DNA of 38,739 nucleotides from Crocinitomicaceae bacterium (GCA_022448165.1 JAKVAS010000018.1:1-38739), one strand, 5' to 3'. Shown: positions 19,075 through 29,839, counted from the stretch's first letter. Program-made: numbers and translations. Notes: generated by a model not told the origin, from the letters alone.

Positions 19075-21753
19075 TTGAAACTAATTACCATAATATATAT
19101 TCTCCTGTTTGCTTTACCAGCAAGCGCTTCTCATATCGTGGGAGGAGATATTTACTATGATTATCTAGGAAACAATTCATATAAATTTTACATATCAATT
19201 TATCGAGACTGTAATTCCACAGGAGCACAATTTGACAATCCATTAAACCTAACTATATATAGCGGAAACGGTTTATTTGTGCAAAATGTTGAAGTTCCTT
19301 TTCCTGGAAGTGACCTTGTCCCTGTTGTATTTAATAATCCATGCGTAACACCTCCAACAAATATTTGTACTGAAAATGCGATTTATACAACAATTGTTGT
19401 ATTACCTCCCACCGCTTCTGGATACACCATATCTTATCAACGCTGTTGCAGAGGGCCAAACATTACAAACATCATGAACCCTGGAGACACTGGCTTTACG
19501 CTTTCATGTCAAATTCCAGGAACGGCAAATTCAAATTATATTAATAGCAGTCCTCGATTCAATAATTATCCTCCACTATTACTATGTAACAATGAGGATT
19601 TAATTTTTGACCATAGCGCAACTGATCCAGACGGAGACCTACTACAATACCAACTAGTAACTCCAAATTCAGGAGCTTCAGGACTCAACCCACAACCAAC
19701 AACAGCACCACCTCCACCATATGCACCAATATTCTGGGTTGGAGGCCACACCGCAGCACAACCTCTTGGCCCAGGGTCTACAATTAACATAGATCCAAAT
19801 ACAGGACTATTGACTGCGAGCCCTAATTTATTAGGATTATATGTTGTCGGAATTCGCGTTTCAGAATTTCGGAATGGAGTTGAAATTAATTCAATAACCC
19901 GTGATTTTCTTTTCAGAGTTTTCAACTGTAACCTACAACTAGAGAGCATATTGCCAAATCAAGAAGATTTGCCAGACTTCGTTTCTTATTGCCAAGGCTT
20001 AACAGTTAATTTTGTAAACAACTCCTATGGAGGCACAAATTACGAATGGGATTTTGGCGTACCAGGAACAAATACAGATGTAAGTACAGCTTTCGAACCA
20101 TCGTTCACCTATCCGACAGATGGTTTTTATCAAGCAATGCTCGTCGTAAACCCTGGATGGCCTTGTACGGACACTGCATACATGGATATAAATGTAAACA
20201 ACGAAATCATTGTTGACTTTACTTCTCAAGACTCATTATGTATCTTCGGTAACAATTTCAATTTTGTAGCAAATAGTAACGGTCCCGCAGGCTCCAACTA
20301 TTCTTGGGACTTTGGACCCAATGCAAACATATCCACAGCAACAGGTCAAACTGTAAACAATGTCCAATTTGACGCCACAGGAAACATACCTGTCACTGTA
20401 TTTGTCGAGAACAATTTATGCGTAGCTGATTATACAGGCTCTGTTTATATTTTTCCAGAACCTACAGCTGAAATGGTACTATCTCCCACTATCGAATGTG
20501 ATGGCCTCACTGTCGATTTTGGTAACAACTCCTCTAATTCTAACTTTTTTGCATGGGATTTTGGAGTACCGGGAACAGTAACTGATGTAAGTACAGCTGC
20601 CACACCAATATTTACCTACAATACTCCTGGAACATATACCATTACACTTATATCAGGCTCATCACCTTTATGTGCAGACACGGTAATGGAAACCGTCTCT
20701 GTAAATGATCCAATACTAATCGATTTCACATCAGAAGACTCCCTTTGTATTACTGATAACAGTTTCAATTTTGATGGTACAGTTAGCGGTCCTCCCGAGA
20801 CTGTTTACACATGGGATTTTGGCTCCAATGCCTCCATTAGCTCCTCAAATGACATAGATGTTTCAAATGTTGTTTTCTCACAAACAGGAAGTATTCCAAT
20901 CTCACTCATTGGAGCCCATAACGACTGTATAGATACGGTGATTCATGATATCTATATTTTTCAAGCCCCAACAATTGATTTCTACCTAAAACCAGGATTA
21001 CAATGTGCCCCTTTTAACGCTGAGTTTATTAACCTGTCTACAGCAGAAACTCCAATCACCTACCTATGGGACTTTGGTGATGGTTTTGGGTCAAATGATC
21101 AACATCCCACTCATTTATATCCGATCGTTGGTAACTACCACGTAACATTAACTATATCTACAGATCATGGATGTATTGACACACTCACTCTATTGAAACC
21201 TGATTTAGTGACTGTTCGTCCAAACCCTACTGCCGGTTTCAACCTAAGTACTGACTTCACCGATATTTGCAATTCTTCCATTGAATTTTTTGATGAGTCA
21301 ATAGGTGCAAATGAATGGTTTTATTGGTTCGATGACTCTTCTTTTATCAGTAATGAACAGTCTCCAACACATACATACATTTCAGATGGAACACATTATC
21401 CAATGCAGATTGTAACAAATCAATATGGATGTAAAGACACGACATATTCATCTTTATACATTGAACCATTCACAATATATGCTCCAAACACCTTCACACC
21501 TGACGGTAACGAGTTCAATAATGATTTCTTACCTATTATTTACCTCCCGCTTGAAAGTTATAAAATGCAAATATTTGATCGTTGGGGAGAACTTGTTTTT
21601 GAAACAGTTGACATAAATGAGGCTTGGGACGGAACCTCTATAAATGGACAAATGGCTCAAGACGGTACTTACATATGGAAACTTACTTTTGTTTCTTGTG
21701 AACCCATTAACCCGGAAATCATAGAAACAGGCCATGTAACTCTACTGAGATAA
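19075..21753 (+). CDS. PKD-repeat secreted protein with T9SS type B / gliding-motility C-terminal domain
   Basis: Signal peptide then SHIVGGDIYYDYLG; several PKD WDFG motifs; C-terminus APNTFTPDGNEFNNDF...MQIFDRWGELVFE...WDGT...GTYIWKL. TTG start. Confidence 0.88.
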   Translation: MKLITIIYILLFALPASASHIVGGDIYYDYLGNNSYKFYISIYRDCNSTGAQFDNPLNLTIYSGNGLFVQNVEVPFPGSDLVPVVFNNPCVTPPTNICTENAIYTTIVVLPPTASGYTISYQRCCRGPNITNIMNPGDTGFTLSCQIPGTANSNYINSSPRFNNYPPLLLCNNEDLIFDHSATDPDGDLLQYQLVTPNSGASGLNPQPTTAPPPPYAPIFWVGGHTAAQPLGPGSTINIDPNTGLLTASPNLLGLYVVGIRVSEFRNGVEINSITRDFLFRVFNCNLQLESILPNQEDLPDFVSYCQGLTVNFVNNSYGGTNYEWDFGVPGTNTDVSTAFEPSFTYPTDGFYQAMLVVNPGWPCTDTAYMDINVNNEIIVDFTSQDSLCIFGNNFNFVANSNGPAGSNYSWDFGPNANISTATGQTVNNVQFDATGNIPVTVFVENNLCVADYTGSVYIFPEPTAEMVLSPTIECDGLTVDFGNNSSNSNFFAWDFGVPGTVTDVSTAATPIFTYNTPGTYTITLISGSSPLCADTVMETVSVNDPILIDFTSEDSLCITDNSFNFDGTVSGPPETVYTWDFGSNASISSSNDIDVSNVVFSQTGSIPISLIGAHNDCIDTVIHDIYIFQAPTIDFYLKPGLQCAPFNAEFINLSTAETPITYLWDFGDGFGSNDQHPTHLYPIVGNYHVTLTISTDHGCIDTLTLLKPDLVTVRPNPTAGFNLSTDFTDICNSSIEFFDESIGANEWFYWFDDSSFISNEQSPTHTYISDGTHYPMQIVTNQYGCKDTTYSSLYIEPFTIYAPNTFTPDGNEFNNDFLPIIYLPLESYKMQIFDRWGELVFETVDINEAWDGTSINGQMAQDGTYIWKLTFVSCEPINPEIIETGHVTLLR

Positions 21754-21754
21754 A

Positions 21755-24160
21755 TCAAAGAACTAAGGAAAAGGCTACTTTCGGAACAATATTTTTCTTC
21801 CAATCAGAATCTGCATAACTTCCATATCGATAAAAGCCACCAACTCCTAGTGACATAAAATTCATCGTCCAAACACCCCCAAATACAACTCCTGCTTCTG
21901 TATAGCCATTATCCATTGTTTCGAATTGAATCGAATGATTTTCTCTCCCCTCAAAATTCCCAAAACCGATAGCGTGATGCAAACTAAGTGAAGGCTCATT
22001 CCAGCTAGCTTTTGTACGTATCGGCTTAAAGTCTAATCGCATAAATAAACTAGCACTTTCCGTCGTATAAAAGCTTGAGTTTACCATCGTTTCAAAACTA
22101 TTTCTAACACTAACACCCCATGCTTCTCCCGTTCCATTTCCATTAAATGCCAAAAACAATGGAACTTCCCCTATCAATTTCGAAGCAGAAAGCTTCCAAT
22201 GAAACTTCCCAAGCGATCGTAAGCTAATACTTTGACTTATATCTAAATTCATACGATAGTAATCGTAATCACCTTTTAACACATCGTTCCATCCCTTTAT
22301 AGCTTTAATAAAAATAGTGGGATGCTTTTTCCCTTGAGAAACCTTATTATCCCCAAGCAACATAAATCGCTCTCCAATGCTCCAATTAAATTCAACTCCC
22401 GTCTCAAACAAGCGATATCCTTCAGCCCCCACAGACACATTCGAATTTGGTTTAAAAACATATTCATCCAAAGAGCGAATATGTTGATAACTCCCAATTA
22501 GTTTCACATTAATATTCGCCTTTATATCACTAGAAAAAGAAGCAGAAAAAAGTTGCTGTTCTTCTTTCTGCGAAACAAAGAAATCACGCAATAAATTAGG
22601 ATTATCTAAGCCACGTACATTTCCATCCAAATATCGACCTCCACGCTCAACAACATCTTCTTGACATTGAAAATTGAGTTTCATTCCTCTTCTTCGATTC
22701 AAGTGAATTGTAGAATAGCCACCATATTTCCACGACTTATCCCTTGTAGCCCAGGCAAAATATCCACCAACCTGAAAAGACCTCCATAAACGATCAGAAG
22801 TTTCCAATCCAACACCGAATCTAAATCCTTCAAACTCGTTGTAATCAATCAATCGCTCCAAATCCAAATCAAGCTTCTTTACTGGTAATTTCCCATTCAT
22901 CAAGCCTGTCAATATTCCAAAACGCTTTTCAAATTGGTGTTCCTCTGACAGACTATCAATTGTCACATAAGTCTGCCTTTCTTTATTCGTTATAGAATCC
23001 CTTCTTATCTCATTCCAATCCGCAGAATCTAATTCATTTGCTCCCTCAGCTGTTGACAAAGAAATATTATCATTGAAGGACCTCTTAATCTCCGGATTCA
23101 ATTGAATACTATCTATGTATGTTTGACCTCTTCCAAACAAGTAACTTTCTTTAACCTGCGAAATTACCTCTAGTGAGGTCATGTCAATCTCAGTTATCAA
23201 TTTTGTAGGAAACCATTTTTTCCCGTCAATAAAATCATATTCCTGAACAATCTTTACTCGGGTTCCCGAAGAATCTTGATACGGCTCAGCGATTACTTTT
23301 TCAATCGCGTACCCATTCGTATTAATAAACAAATGTCCCGTCATCCCATCAAACTTCTTTCCTAACCGAGGTCGATAAAAGATAGTAAACGTTGTGTCAG
23401 CTCCAACTACCGTTGTATCTTTCATAATGAAAAGATATCTCTTAGTTCCTCCTCTTGCGATCGGATTAATATAATTATTACCTAACAAATCAAATTGATT
23501 ATCATAAAAACTAAACGATTGCATACCACTTGCGAATGTCGATAATCTAGGATCAGAAAACCCTGAAACTTTATACGCGGTAATTTCCTCTTTATCACGA
23601 TAAGGAGGAACAAAGGTTCGTTTCGAAGTACTCTCCATTACCATCAAATGCTGAGAATCAAAAAAAGTACGAAGCTTTACTAAATCAGTATCTTTAGTAT
23701 TCTCAGGAATTGATTCAATTGCCTCATTATTAACATCGAAAACAAATTTGCTATATGCTCTATAAGTAAATGCATCCTTCGTTAAAGGATGATTCTTCTT
23801 TCGATTATTAATCACATGTCTCATTATTCTATGCGCCGGGTTCTCCTTCGCCTTCACCGTAACTTCTTGAATTTTTTGCACCTCCAAGTTCGGCATCATC
23901 CAAAAGGATTGATTCACCACATCTAAAAGAAAAATTGTAGTATCAAGATAACCAGTGTACTGCAATCGAACTGAAGTTACTTGATCATCCAACTTAACAT
24001 CACCATCGATACCAGAAAGAAAAGGAGAACCATTATTTGGAAAAACTTTCACAAATGGTAAAGATTCAGTTGTTATAACATCTTTTACAAAGAATACCTG
24101 TTGTCCTAAACTAAAAAACGACCATAAACAGATAATCATCACTGATAATAACTTTCTCAT
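21755..24160 (-). CDS. DUF5686 / carboxypeptidase-like regulatory domain outer membrane protein
   Basis: Signal peptide, CarboxypepD_reg-like N-terminus, VTVKAKENPAHRIMRHVINNRKKNHP and the DUF5686-type large barrel. Confidence 0.82.
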   Translation of the reverse strand: MRKLLSVMIICLWSFFSLGQQVFFVKDVITTESLPFVKVFPNNGSPFLSGIDGDVKLDDQVTSVRLQYTGYLDTTIFLLDVVNQSFWMMPNLEVQKIQEVTVKAKENPAHRIMRHVINNRKKNHPLTKDAFTYRAYSKFVFDVNNEAIESIPENTKDTDLVKLRTFFDSQHLMVMESTSKRTFVPPYRDKEEITAYKVSGFSDPRLSTFASGMQSFSFYDNQFDLLGNNYINPIARGGTKRYLFIMKDTTVVGADTTFTIFYRPRLGKKFDGMTGHLFINTNGYAIEKVIAEPYQDSSGTRVKIVQEYDFIDGKKWFPTKLITEIDMTSLEVISQVKESYLFGRGQTYIDSIQLNPEIKRSFNDNISLSTAEGANELDSADWNEIRRDSITNKERQTYVTIDSLSEEHQFEKRFGILTGLMNGKLPVKKLDLDLERLIDYNEFEGFRFGVGLETSDRLWRSFQVGGYFAWATRDKSWKYGGYSTIHLNRRRGMKLNFQCQEDVVERGGRYLDGNVRGLDNPNLLRDFFVSQKEEQQLFSASFSSDIKANINVKLIGSYQHIRSLDEYVFKPNSNVSVGAEGYRLFETGVEFNWSIGERFMLLGDNKVSQGKKHPTIFIKAIKGWNDVLKGDYDYYRMNLDISQSISLRSLGKFHWKLSASKLIGEVPLFLAFNGNGTGEAWGVSVRNSFETMVNSSFYTTESASLFMRLDFKPIRTKASWNEPSLSLHHAIGFGNFEGRENHSIQFETMDNGYTEAGVVFGGVWTMNFMSLGVGGFYRYGSYADSDWKKNIVPKVAFSLVL

Positions 24161-24316
24161 AGCGCGAACATACCTAAAGGAAATAAATCCTCACAAAATT
24201 TCACATAAAATAACATCCATCAATTAAATATTATTGAACCATATGACCAAATTGACAGTACTACTATTATTAATAGTATAATTTCCCGATCCGAAGATAT
24301 TCGGTACTTTTAAGGC

Positions 24317-25336
24317 ATCAAGCGCTTCAAAGATCATATAGCTATTGCTCAACACCTATCTGTCTATCGGATTTGGAACCTATTCTTACTTTCCTTTAGC
24401 TATTATTGGTCTCGATTTCGGAAAAAATCAAAGCATCGAGGACTTCCTTTTTCTCTAAGCATAGAACCTACTACGGCATGTAATTTAGGATGCCCTGAAT
24501 GTCCAAGCGGACTAAAGCAATTTACCCGTCCAACAGGAAAACTATCACTTGAACTTCATGAACAAATGCTTGATCAAGTAAAGAATTCTGTTTTTTACAT
24601 CAACTATTACTTTCAAGGAGAACCTTTCCTAAACCCCAATTTCTTGACACTAATTGCCGCAGCAAAAAAACGTAAAATATATACTGCAACGTCAACAAAC
24701 GCACATTTCATTGACAACAAAAAAGCGGAGCAAATTGTAGATTCAGGCTTAGACAGACTCATTATCTCCATAGACGGTTTAACACAAAAAACCTATGAGA
24801 ATTATCGCATAAATGGAAAATTGGAAAAAGTTATTTCCGGCACAGAAGCTCTATTAAAGGCTAAGAAAAAACTAAACTCCACAACACCTCATCTAATTTT
24901 TCAGTTTCTTGCTGTTAAACCAAATGAACATGAGATTCCAGCGATTTTTGAACTTGGAAAAAAAATGAAAATTGACGAAGTCCGCATCAAAACCGCTCAA
25001 CTATATGACTACCAAAAAGGTAATCCATTAATCCCTGACAATGAAGACTATTCGAGATACAAACTTCGATCTGACGGGACTTATTCGCTAAAATATCATT
25101 TAGGAAATCATTGTTGGCGTATGTGGTCCTCTAGCGTATTCACCTGGGACGGAAAAGTTGTTCCTTGCTGTTTTGATAAAGATGCTCAACACATCCTTGG
25201 AGATTTGACGACCAACTCATTTGAATCAATTTGGAAGCACTCCAAATATCAATCTTTTAGAAGTGCCATTCTAACAAATAGGGGGCAAATCGAAATTTGT
25301 AAAAACTGCTCCGAAGGAGCGAAAGTTTGGGTCTAA
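24317..25336 (+). CDS. radical SAM/SPASM protein; no canonical start codon (frame opens at ATC AAG CGC TTC)
   Basis: The tracked ORF starts at 24566, but the same frame extends upstream through EPTTACNLGCPECPSGLKQFTRPTG (CxxxCxxC cluster motif). SPASM-like C-terminus CFDKDAQHILGDLTTNSFESIWK...CKNCSEG. Confidence 0.85.
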   Translation: MKRFKDHIAIAQHLSVYRIWNLFLLSFSYYWSRFRKKSKHRGLPFSLSIEPTTACNLGCPECPSGLKQFTRPTGKLSLELHEQMLDQVKNSVFYINYYFQGEPFLNPNFLTLIAAAKKRKIYTATSTNAHFIDNKKAEQIVDSGLDRLIISIDGLTQKTYENYRINGKLEKVISGTEALLKAKKKLNSTTPHLIFQFLAVKPNEHEIPAIFELGKKMKIDEVRIKTAQLYDYQKGNPLIPDNEDYSRYKLRSDGTYSLKYHLGNHCWRMWSSSVFTWDGKVVPCCFDKDAQHILGDLTTNSFESIWKHSKYQSFRSAILTNRGQIEICKNCSEGAKVWV

Positions 25337-25515
25337 CACATGAATCAGAAATAGGCTAACTTAAACAACCTACGCTATCAAATATTCATCCGTAAGTGCA
25401 ATTTGATAATTAATAGGCTTATTTTATTCATTTATAATAGACTATTAATTATTTTTACCGTTCTGTTAAATAGATTTAATCCACGTTAAACAACCAAGCA
25501 AAGCTAACACCTCGT

Positions 25516-25956
25516 ATGAGATTTTTATTACCATTCTTAGTCCTTACCTCTTTTCCCCTTTTCAGTCAAAACTTAGACATTCAAAAATGGCAACTACATC
25601 ACCCGGATGTTGTATTTGTGGAACAAGAGATTTTTTCAAACTTTACTGATAAACAAGTAGAGCAATTAGGAGATAAAGTCATTGTTTATAATTCGACTAT
25701 TTCAATGATTGACATATCACTCTATGAATCAGCATCTAAATCAAGCTATTTAGAGAATACAAACACACTTATTGAACCAAGTGCATCTACAGAAGTAAAA
25801 ACATGGTTAGCACATAACGGCGATGTAAAAATTATCACTCGTAGCTACTACAACTCCCTTTCACAAGAACGAAAAGATGCATATAATAATGTAAATGCTC
25901 TGATTCTCATTGGCGAAACTCTTACAATTGGAGATATAAAATCGTACAATCCTTAA
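25516..25956 (+). CDS. hypothetical secreted protein, 146 aa
   Basis: Clear signal peptide MRFLLPFLVLTSFPLFSQ; no family recognised. Confidence 0.7.
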   Translation: MRFLLPFLVLTSFPLFSQNLDIQKWQLHHPDVVFVEQEIFSNFTDKQVEQLGDKVIVYNSTISMIDISLYESASKSSYLENTNTLIEPSASTEVKTWLAHNGDVKIITRSYYNSLSQERKDAYNNVNALILIGETLTIGDIKSYNP

Positions 25957-26130
25957 GACACTGCTAATCAAATTATCAAAATCTATATTTAACATCTTTC
26001 ACTCAACACAACTAAGACACTACTAATCAGATTATCAAAATCTGTATTTAACATCTTTCACTCAACACAACTAAGACACTACTAATCAGATTATCAAAAT
26101 CTGTATTTAACATCTTTCATTCAACACAAC
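25954..26130 (+). repeat. three contiguous copies of a 59-bp tandem repeat
   Basis: Copies 25954-26012, 26013-26071, 26072-26130 (TAAGACACTACTAATCAGATTATCAAAATCTGTATTTAACATCTTTCACTCAACACAAC). Copies 2 and 3 differ at one position, copies 1 and 2 at three. Confidence 0.97.
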
Positions 26131-26131
26131 C

Positions 26132-27991
26132 ATGAATAAATTATATATACTATTTATATGTCTTTTTGCATACACTCAATCCTTTACCCAAAGTAATGGA
26201 TGCGGTAGTACTCCACAAAACTTATCCGTAAATTCAGCGTGTATTGTTGAAGGATTCACAAATAACGAAAATGGGACGAGTCAAACTGTAAACGCAAGCT
26301 GTGCTGCAGGTTATGGTACAGCATACGAAGATGTTTGGTACTCAGTAACAGGAACTGGAAATACGGTAACAATAACCTTGGATGCATCAAATCAAGATGC
26401 GGTATTGGCTGCATTTACTTCGTGTGGTGCTGGAGAAATTGTTTGTCTTCAAATTGATGCAGGATTCACGGGATCAATTAGCTTTGGCACAACCTTAGCC
26501 ACAACATATTTCATACAAATCCAACGTCGTTCAGGTGGAACCAACTCAGACATGTCCGGAAACATTTGTGCTTCCGACCCTTTACTTTCCGGAAGTGGGG
26601 CGCCAGCAAATGATGAACCATGCAGTGCAACAACGCTTACCGTTGGATCTGCATGCACATTCACAACTGGGACTAATGTAAACGCAACAACCTCTGCTGG
26701 AGTACCCGCTCCTGGCTGTGCTAGCCACACTGGTGGTGATGTGTGGTACGAATTTACAGTTCCTGCTTCAGGAAATGTTGAAATGCAAATAGGAGCAACT
26801 CTTGGTGGAATTAGTGATGGAGGAATGGCTGTATACTCTGGAACATGCTCTTCTCTTACACTTATTGAGTGTAATGATGATGACGGAGCCGGACTCTTAC
26901 CGTTAATATCATTAACAGGCCAAACTCCTGGCGCAACACTATTCATTATGTTCTGGGCATTTGGAAACTCTGAAATTGGCATCTTTGATATTTGTGTTTC
27001 TGAACCAGCAGGACCACCCCTTAATATTGCCTGCGACGTTCCTGACCCAATTTGTTCAGGAACTCCCATTACATTTACAGCACAATCAAATGGCACAACA
27101 GCAAGCACTGTTAATCCAGGAAATAATTATGATTGCCTTTCAACAACCCCGAATCCATCTTGGTATTATCTAGAAATTGACACTGGAGGTGATATTGCTA
27201 TTGATATTACTGCCGGTCAAGATATCGACTTTGCTCTATGGGGACCATATGCAAATATACCCGCTGCAGTTGCCGCGTGTAATGCATATCCTACACCAAT
27301 TGATTGTAGCTATTCTACAGCATCCACAGAACAAGCAAACGTTACAGGAGTAGTACCTGGTGAAGTATATGTGTTACTCGTTACCAACTATGCGGCGGTA
27401 ACACAAACCATATCATTAAACGAAGCCGGATCAAATACAGCAACCACTGACTGTTCAATCCTTTCAGTCACTTTTGGAACATTAGAAGGAAAAAGAACGT
27501 CAGAAAATGTATTAGTAGAATGGTCCACTGTCACAGAAGACAACAATAATTACTTCGTAGTAGAACGCTCTTATGATGGTGGAACCTGGTCTGCAATTGA
27601 CGTTGTAAATGGTGCGGGAAATAGCACAAATGAACTTTTTTATTCGTCAATCGATCGAAATGCCCAAAATGGAATAGTCTACTACAGAATAAAGCAATTT
27701 GATTTTGACGGATCAATAAAAACATCTGATATCATTACAGTTACAGATCCATTAAATGCTGACATTCATTTGTTCCCCAACCCAGCTAAAGAAAAAATGC
27801 ACATTTCTGTATCAGACTTTTTTACAGATGTCCAAATAACAGACATCCGCGGAAACATTGTTTTAGAAAACAACTATTCATGGATCAAGCAAACAACTTT
27901 AGATGTATCCACACTGTCAAACGGTCTCTACTATGTGAATATCATAATGGATAGTGGAGTTCAAACTGAACGTGTAGTTATTCAACGATAG
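26132..27991 (+). CDS. secreted protein with pre-peptidase-like domains and T9SS type A sorting domain
   Basis: Signal peptide; repeated DVWYSVTGTG / DVWYEFTVPASGN PPC-like modules; C-terminus LFPNPAKEKMHISV...NGLYYVNIIMDSGVQTERVVIQR. Confidence 0.87.
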   Translation: MNKLYILFICLFAYTQSFTQSNGCGSTPQNLSVNSACIVEGFTNNENGTSQTVNASCAAGYGTAYEDVWYSVTGTGNTVTITLDASNQDAVLAAFTSCGAGEIVCLQIDAGFTGSISFGTTLATTYFIQIQRRSGGTNSDMSGNICASDPLLSGSGAPANDEPCSATTLTVGSACTFTTGTNVNATTSAGVPAPGCASHTGGDVWYEFTVPASGNVEMQIGATLGGISDGGMAVYSGTCSSLTLIECNDDDGAGLLPLISLTGQTPGATLFIMFWAFGNSEIGIFDICVSEPAGPPLNIACDVPDPICSGTPITFTAQSNGTTASTVNPGNNYDCLSTTPNPSWYYLEIDTGGDIAIDITAGQDIDFALWGPYANIPAAVAACNAYPTPIDCSYSTASTEQANVTGVVPGEVYVLLVTNYAAVTQTISLNEAGSNTATTDCSILSVTFGTLEGKRTSENVLVEWSTVTEDNNNYFVVERSYDGGTWSAIDVVNGAGNSTNELFYSSIDRNAQNGIVYYRIKQFDFDGSIKTSDIITVTDPLNADIHLFPNPAKEKMHISVSDFFTDVQITDIRGNIVLENNYSWIKQTTLDVSTLSNGLYYVNIIMDSGVQTERVVIQR

Positions 27992-28014
27992 ATCAACCAA
28001 TACAATAATTACCT

Positions 28015-28047
28015 AAAAAAGCTCGTCTAATTAGACGAGCTTTTTTT
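28015..28047. terminator. intrinsic terminator
   Basis: AAAAAAGCTCGTCTAATTAGACGAGCTTTTTTT palindrome. Confidence 0.88.
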
Positions 28048-28093
28048 ATGTCGAAATAATTTAAAAAAGGAACAGCTTATTTTAAATAATAAA

Positions 28094-28129
28094 CAAAAAA
28101 AACCTACCTCAACTAAGAAGTAGGTTTAA
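28094..28129 (-). terminator. intrinsic terminator for the small minus-strand ORF
   Basis: Minus strand AAACCTAC...GTAGGTTT followed by a T-run. Confidence 0.65.
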
Positions 28130-28148
28130 ATATATTTCAAAACAACGT

Positions 28149-28304
28149 TTATTCTTCGTTGTCTTCTAAAATTCTTTTTGGACGCATTTTTTCAAAAATT
28201 CCCAAGGTAACCCAGTAAGGAACTGCAAATCCTAAAAGGAAAGTTAGCAACCAGAATGCCAATCCACCAAGGAAAAGGAATAATACTATACCGAAAACGC
28301 TCAT
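28149..28304 (-). CDS. small membrane protein, 51 aa
   Basis: MSVFGIVLFLFLGGLAFWLLTFLLGFAVPYWVTLGIFEKMRPKRILEDNEE*; below the ORF-track length cutoff; followed by its own terminator-like hairpin. Confidence 0.65.
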   Translation of the reverse strand: MSVFGIVLFLFLGGLAFWLLTFLLGFAVPYWVTLGIFEKMRPKRILEDNEE

Positions 28305-28375
28305 CTCTTGTTATTTTTGTGTTTGCTTTACAACGGTAAAAGTAATAAATAATTCAAATAAATAAACACACGGTT

Positions 28376-29770
28376 ATGGAATATCGTATTGAAAAAGATA
28401 CTATCGGAGAGGTTAAGGTTCCTGCAGACAAATATTGGGGTCCTCAAACGGAACGATCTAGAAACAATTTTAAGATTGGACCGGCTGCCTCAATGCCTAT
28501 AGAAATAGTACATGCTTTTGCTTACTTAAAGAAAGCTGCGGCACATGCAAATTGTGAACTAGGAGTTTTACCTAAAGAAAAACGAGATTGGATTTCAAAA
28601 GCAGCAGATGAAATTATCGCAGGTGAATTAGACGATCAGTTTCCATTAGTTATTTGGCAAACGGGTTCAGGAACCCAAAGCAACATGAACGTAAACGAAG
28701 TAATCGCTAATAGGGCACACGTACTTCAAGGCAACAACATTGGAGAAGGAGAAAAGACAATTCTTGCAAATGATGATGTAAACAAATCGCAGTCGAGTAA
28801 CGATACATTTCCAACAGGGATGCATATTGCTTGCTATAAAATGATCATCGAAAGAACAATTCCTGGAATTGAACAACTTCGTGATACATTAGAAGCAAAA
28901 TCAAAAGCATTCACTGATGTCGTAAAAATTGGTCGTACACATTTAATGGACGCTACTCCGTTAACGTTAGGACAAGAATTTTCTGGTTACGTTTCTCAAT
29001 TGAATCATGGTTTAAAAGCCTTAAGAAACACAATGGCTCACCTATCTGAATTAGCCCTTGGAGGAACCGCAGTTGGAACAGGGTTAAACACTCCAAAAGG
29101 TTACGATGTATTGGTAGCTAAAAAAATTGCTGAGTTTACAGGACTCCCATTTATAACTGCTGAGAATAAATTTGAAGCTTTAGCTGCTCACGATGCCATT
29201 GTAGAAACCCATGGAGCATTGAAACAAATTGCTGTTTCTTTAAACAAAATAGCAAACGATATTCGAATGATGGCTTCAGGACCACGTTCTGGTATTGGAG
29301 AAATTACAATTCCAGCAAATGAGCCTGGATCGTCAATTATGCCTGGAAAAGTAAATCCTACTCAAGCAGAAGCTATCACGATGGTCTGTGCACAGGTAAT
29401 GGGAAATGATGTAGCTGTTTCCGTTGGAGGAACACAAGGTCATTACGAACTCAACGTATTCAAGCCAATGATGGCTGCCAACTTACTACAAAGTGCAGAA
29501 TTAATTGGAGATGCTTGTAGATCATTTGATGTTAATTGTGCTCAAGGAATCGAACCGAACCAGACACGTATAGATGAATTATTGAACAATTCTTTAATGC
29601 TAGTAACTGCCCTAAACACAAAAATCGGTTACTATAAAGCGGCAGAAATTGCAAATACAGCTCATGAAAATGGTACAACACTGAAAGAAGAGGCTATTCG
29701 CTTAGGATATGTACCCGCAGAAGAGTATGACAACTGGGTTGATCCTAAAAATATGATCGGATCTCTATAA
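28376..29770 (+). CDS. fumC: class II fumarate hydratase
   Basis: [46 protein letters not shown]. Confidence 0.96.
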   Translation: MEYRIEKDTIGEVKVPADKYWGPQTERSRNNFKIGPAASMPIEIVHAFAYLKKAAAHANCELGVLPKEKRDWISKAADEIIAGELDDQFPLVIWQTGSGTQSNMNVNEVIANRAHVLQGNNIGEGEKTILANDDVNKSQSSNDTFPTGMHIACYKMIIERTIPGIEQLRDTLEAKSKAFTDVVKIGRTHLMDATPLTLGQEFSGYVSQLNHGLKALRNTMAHLSELALGGTAVGTGLNTPKGYDVLVAKKIAEFTGLPFITAENKFEALAAHDAIVETHGALKQIAVSLNKIANDIRMMASGPRSGIGEITIPANEPGSSIMPGKVNPTQAEAITMVCAQVMGNDVAVSVGGTQGHYELNVFKPMMAANLLQSAELIGDACRSFDVNCAQGIEPNQTRIDELLNNSLMLVTALNTKIGYYKAAEIANTAHENGTTLKEEAIRLGYVPAEEYDNWVDPKNMIGSL

Positions 29771-29839
29771 TTTTTTTGAGAAAATTATAAGAATATCAAA
29801 ATTAAATTAATACATTCGGTCTGTCTAAGGACAAATACA

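Noticed and set aside
24243-24281. Mini-ORF MTKLTVLLLLIV* upstream of the radical SAM gene, resembling a BCAA leader
   Set aside because: Only a 5-bp hairpin (CCGAA-GATA-TTCGG) without a T-tract follows, and the downstream gene is not a BCAA gene; likely chance in AT-rich DNA.
25954-26130. Tandem repeat considered as CRISPR
   Set aside because: Copies are contiguous with no spacers and there are no cas genes.
26449-27108. 219-aa minus-strand ORF opposite the T9SS type A protein
   Set aside because: Low-complexity shadow frame of a Thr/Gly/Ala-rich gene; the plus strand has signal peptide, domains and a sorting signal.
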